Positions 6,672 through 9,242 of a stretch of 9,242 nucleotides of DNA are shown piece by piece. Under the pieces are notes generated by a model. It was not told the origin of the DNA and ran no database searches. It worked only from the letters and a program-made list of their open reading frames with translations. The DNA comes from CAZIDL01 sp964537825. GTDB lineage: Bacteria > Bacteroidota > Bacteroidia > Flavobacteriales_D > CAYVSK01. Position 1 is the first letter of the stretch, and each line of letters starts with the position of its first letter. The position numbers were made by a program, and so were the translations under genes. The DNA lies in the NCBI GenBank assembly GCA_964537825.1, contig CAZIDL010000080.1, positions 1 through 9,242 on the forward strand, in the 5' to 3' direction.

Positions 6672-9242
6672 ATGGGACCCTTCCTGCGCATCCTTTTTGG
6701 ATCCTTTCTGCTGCTTGGCTTCCTGCCCTTCCAGATCCAGGGGCAATCCTGCAATTGTGATGGAAGTGTACCGGTCCACGATGTGGACTTTTCCAGTAAT
6801 CCCGACACGACGGTAACATTAGGCGGCACGCGGGACGGTTATTGTTGCGATGCGTCGGGTTCCACTCGATGCATCAAGTTCAATATGGACCTGCATCCGG
6901 ATGCGGAGGAGTTGAGCTTCGATGTCCAGAACCCCTCTCCCCCTGGAGGCGCTTTTTATCAGATCAATTGTGGCGATTCCATTTCACTCGACTCTTCCCT
7001 CTGTGTCACGGACACGGCCAGCCCTTTCTGCATCACTTATTGCAAGAGCGGGAACGATAACCCCGATTACATCATCTCTTCCAGCAAGAGTTATGGGAAT
7101 GGGGGAGACGTGACCGTGCAAGAAAACTGTTCCGATAGTTTGATGGTTCAGGGGTTGATCGACAGCACGGTGGAGTGGACTTCGGTCTATCCGGGTGCTG
7201 ATGGGGATTATGACAATTACTTGAGTTGCACGACCGCCTGTGACACGACCTTTGTCAATCCTCCCGTCGGGGCACCCGATACCATCGGATACCAAGTCTC
7301 GGGAAGTCTAAGCGGTTGTTCAGGGAGCACTTTCAAAGACACGATCGAGGTTTATGTGGTACCGGGTATGACCGTGAATGTCGTGCCGGATACGGCGTAC
7401 GTATGCCCGGGAGGGACGAATGCTACCTTAGCCGCGGATGTTACAGGCGGGGCTCCTCCTTATAGCTACGATTGGAGCAACGGGAGCACCGACTCTACGA
7501 TCACCGATGGGGTCGGGGATTATCAGGTCAGTGTGAGCGATACTACCGATGCTTGTCCGGCCGTGACGGATTCAGGTTTCATCCGCGAATTGGACAGCGT
7601 ACCGGCACCCACACCGAGTAGCAACAGCCCGGTCTGTGAAGGGGATACCATCAAACTCTCCTCCGATAGCTTGAGCGGTATCGATTATCACTGGTACGGG
7701 CCGAACGGCTTCACTTCGAGTTCCCAGGACACGAACATTCTGAACGCTGCCCTTTCGGATTCGGGCACCTATTATGTCTATGGGTCCAAAGACAGTTGCA
7801 ACAGCGATACGAACGATGTAACAGTGGATGTGAATTCCAAACCTTCGACCCCCACAGCTAGTTCAAATGCTCCCATTTGTGCAGGGGATACCTTGGAGCT
7901 TTCTGCCACTTCCATATCGGGAGCGAGTTATAGTTGGTCCGGACCGAACGGGTTCAGTTCCACCCAGCAAAACCCCATCCGGCCTGATGTGGTGCAGGCC
8001 GATTCGGGTTATTATGAGGTGAGCGTGACCGTAGCAGGCTGTGCCAGCGATACGGATTCTGTATTCGTGAGCATTTCCCCTCAACCCGACACCCCATCCG
8101 CCAGTAGCAACAGCCCCGTCTGTATCGGGAACACGATCGATCTGAACGCGACCACTATCGCCGATGCCGACTATTATTGGGATGGCCCGAACGGATATAG
8201 CTCTACCCAAGAAGATCCGAACATATCCAATGCGGCCCTCAGCGATTCCGGTTTGTATACGGTTTATGTGGTGGATACTACCACGGGCTGCGATAGCGAG
8301 CGGGACAGTATCATCGTTGATGTCGATTCCGCCGAAGTTGCTGATGCCGGTGGTGATGACACCGCTTGTGCGGATGTGGCATCTGTACCTGTGAACGGGA
8401 GCACGAGCACGGGGAGTGGTTCTTGGTCCACCACAGGGGACGGTTCTTTTACGAACCCAGGCTCCCTGAGCACGGATTACGCTCCTGGCTCCAACGACAG
8501 TGCCAATGGGGGTGTGGATCTGATCCTAAGCTCCACCAATAATGGAGCGTGTGGAGCTGCCGAAGATACGATGACCTTGACCTTAAAGGCTCTTCCTGTT
8601 GCTGATGCAGGGGGAGATGATACGGTCTGTGCCAACAATGCTGATGTGAATTTGAACGGGAGTGTGAGCAATGCGCCCGGGGGATATTGGGTCAGTTCCG
8701 GGGACGGCTCTTTCGACGATTCCACGGACTTGAACACCATCTATCATGCCGGCCCGAACGATACGGCCAATGGGAGCGTGGATCTTTCCCTGATCACGGA
8801 CGGTCATAGCTATTGCGATCCGGATACTTCGACCAAAACGGTGACGATCACCGATGCGCCTGTGGTGGATGCTGGAGCCGATCAGAGCGTTTGTACGACG
8901 GAGGATTCAGTGGACTTGAACGGGGATGTGAGCGCAGGGAGTACGACGGGCCAATGGAGCACGCTCGGTGATGGGACTTTTGATGATCCCAATGATCTGA
9001 ATACGGATTATGTACCGGGTAGCAACGATACGGCCAATGGCTCCGTGGACTTGGTCCTGACCTCTACCAATAATGGGGATTGCAACCCTGTGAGCGATAC
9101 GATGACCGTAACCTTTTTCGATCCCCCGGTTGTGGATGCCGGCAACGATACGACGGTCTGTGCCAATAACGATACGGTGACGCTGAGCGGAAGCTCGAGT
9201 ACGGGAAGCGGACAGTGGTCCAGCTCCGGGACCGGAAGCTTC
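6672..9242 (+). CDS. Giant secreted repeat protein, N-terminal 857 residues (continues past the window)
   Basis: From ATG 6672 the frame is open to the last base, 857 codons without a stop. An in-frame TAA at 6636-6638 and no other start make this ATG secure. Residues 1-25 are a signal peptide (MGPFLRILFGSFLLLGFLPF, ending IQGQ). Residues 27-216 are a cysteine-rich domain with 13 Cys and a marked TVEWTSVYPGADGDYDNYLS segment. Residues 233-310 resemble an SprB repeat (GGAPPYSYDWSNGSTDSTI). Residues 311-553 are three Ig-like repeats (SNSPVCxGDT ... YxWxGPNGFSS ... DSGxY). From 554 there are at least four repeats of another type (DAGxDxxVC ... GDGSF ... NDTANGSVDL). The composition is rich in Asp, Ser, Thr, Asn and Gly and poor in Lys, as in exported adhesin-like proteins. 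The likely route is Sec, then the T9SS to the cell surface, but the C-terminal sorting domain is not visible. The ligand is unknown. Confidence 0.9.
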   Translation, partial: MGPFLRILFGSFLLLGFLPFQIQGQSCNCDGSVPVHDVDFSSNPDTTVTLGGTRDGYCCDASGSTRCIKFNMDLHPDAEELSFDVQNPSPPGGAFYQINCGDSISLDSSLCVTDTASPFCITYCKSGNDNPDYIISSSKSYGNGGDVTVQENCSDSLMVQGLIDSTVEWTSVYPGADGDYDNYLSCTTACDTTFVNPPVGAPDTIGYQVSGSLSGCSGSTFKDTIEVYVVPGMTVNVVPDTAYVCPGGTNATLAADVTGGAPPYSYDWSNGSTDSTITDGVGDYQVSVSDTTDACPAVTDSGFIRELDSVPAPTPSSNSPVCEGDTIKLSSDSLSGIDYHWYGPNGFTSSSQDTNILNAALSDSGTYYVYGSKDSCNSDTNDVTVDVNSKPSTPTASSNAPICAGDTLELSATSISGASYSWSGPNGFSSTQQNPIRPDVVQADSGYYEVSVTVAGCASDTDSVFVSISPQPDTPSASSNSPVCIGNTIDLNATTIADADYYWDGPNGYSSTQEDPNISNAALSDSGLYTVYVVDTTTGCDSERDSIIVDVDSAEVADAGGDDTACADVASVPVNGSTSTGSGSWSTTGDGSFTNPGSLSTDYAPGSNDSANGGVDLILSSTNNGACGAAEDTMTLTLKALPVADAGGDDTVCANNADVNLNGSVSNAPGGYWVSSGDGSFDDSTDLNTIYHAGPNDTANGSVDLSLITDGHSYCDPDTSTKTVTITDAPVVDAGADQSVCTTEDSVDLNGDVSAGSTTGQWSTLGDGTFDDPNDLNTDYVPGSNDTANGSVDLVLTSTNNGDCNPVSDTMTVTFFDPPVVDAGNDTTVCANNDTVTLSGSSSTGSGQWSSSGTGSF
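7602..8330 (+). repeat. Three tandem Ig-like repeats (class A) inside the giant protein gene
   Basis: Units start at 7602, 7842 and 8085 (240, 243 and 246 bases; residues 311-390, 391-471 and 472-553). Each begins P-x-x-P/T with SSNSPVC or SSNAPIC, then G-D/N-T, a core Trp followed by x-GPNGF/Y, then a D-S-G-x-Y strand and a second Cys. The Cys pairs are C322/C376, C403/C457 and C484/C540, 54-56 residues apart, and probably form one disulfide per domain. The copies differ at many bases, so this is not a recent duplication. Confidence 0.85.
8331..9242 (+). repeat. At least four tandem 'DAGxDxxVC' repeats (class B) inside the giant protein gene
   Basis: Units start at 8331, 8595, 8859 and 9126 (264, 264 and 267 bases; residues 554-641, 642-729, 730-818 and 819 onward). 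Each has DAGxDxxxC, then L/V-x-G, a Trp, GDG-S/T-F, a D/N-L-x-T-x-Y segment, NDTANGSVDL or close to it, and a second Cys. The Cys pairs are C566/C627, C653/C715 and C741/C804, 61-63 apart, and C830 awaits its partner beyond the edge. Similar repeats are frequent in very large exported Bacteroidota proteins as I remember them. The array is cut at the window end, so its copy number is unknown. Confidence 0.85.

Noticed and set aside
6738..6752. Lipoprotein box at the signal peptide end of the giant protein
   Set aside because: The residues before Cys27 are G-Q-S, which does not fit the L-x-[GAS]-C lipobox; ordinary signal peptidase I cleavage after Q25 fits better.
6631..6816. ATG 6631 as start of a separate small gene before the giant gene
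   Set aside because: It is out of frame with the giant gene, overlaps its signal peptide and encodes a Ser/Arg/Cys-rich product without features.
7863..8807. Minus-strand open frames within the giant gene
   Set aside because: Repeat-driven antisense shadows; the plus frame is open without interruption through all of them.
7602..9242. CRISPR-like array or recent DNA-level tandem duplication
   Set aside because: The periodicity is in the protein, at 240-267 bases with many base differences between copies; there are no short identical repeats with unique spacers.

Overview
The window looks like a chromosomal segment of a member of the Bacteroidota, most likely Flavobacteriales outside the low-GC Flavobacteriaceae. 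The reasons are a PorT-type component of the type IX secretion system (T9SS), two protein families I know only from Bacteroidota (DUF6992-like and DUF6495-like), a TAnnTTTG-type promoter element ahead of the first plus-strand gene, weak ribosome-binding sites, and a very long surface protein built of Bacteroidota-style repeats. Base composition looks close to half G+C by eye. I see no tRNA, rRNA, insertion sequence, phage gene or CRISPR array.

Layout: (i) 1-248, minus strand: the N-terminal part of a small exported DUF6992-like protein that runs off the left edge. (ii) 249-452: a divergent intergenic region with a hairpin and a probable promoter. (iii) 453-6537, plus strand: a tight co-directional run of six genes, namely a class I PLP aminotransferase (aspC-like), a heptose-7-phosphate kinase-type PfkB protein (rfaE1/hldE domain I), a TrkH/KtrB potassium channel with a long four-helix N-terminal extension, the menaquinone methyltransferase ubiE/menG, the T9SS protein porT, and a DUF6495-like protein. 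Most junctions are overlaps or gaps of 2-4 bases; the exception is a 49-base gap before ubiE that carries a possible second promoter and short repeats. (iv) 6538-6671: a non-coding gap with a good candidate intrinsic terminator at 6579-6615. (v) 6672 to the right edge, plus strand: 857 codons without a stop, the start of a giant secreted protein.

The run mixes housekeeping with envelope functions: amino-acid metabolism, LPS heptose supply, K+ uptake, quinone synthesis and the T9SS. The giant protein has a signal peptide, a cysteine-rich N-terminal domain (13 Cys in residues 27-216), one SprB-like repeat, three Ig-like repeats of 80-82 residues and at least four repeats of 88-89 residues of the 'DAGxDxxVC' type. 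Each complete repeat carries one similarly spaced cysteine pair. It is the sort of protein the T9SS normally exports, but the C-terminal sorting domain that would prove this lies outside the window.

I found no clearly new multi-gene system. The parts most worth a second look are the N-terminal domain and two-class repeat array of the giant protein, the extension on TrkH, and the start region of the kinase gene, where a good ATG sits out of frame.
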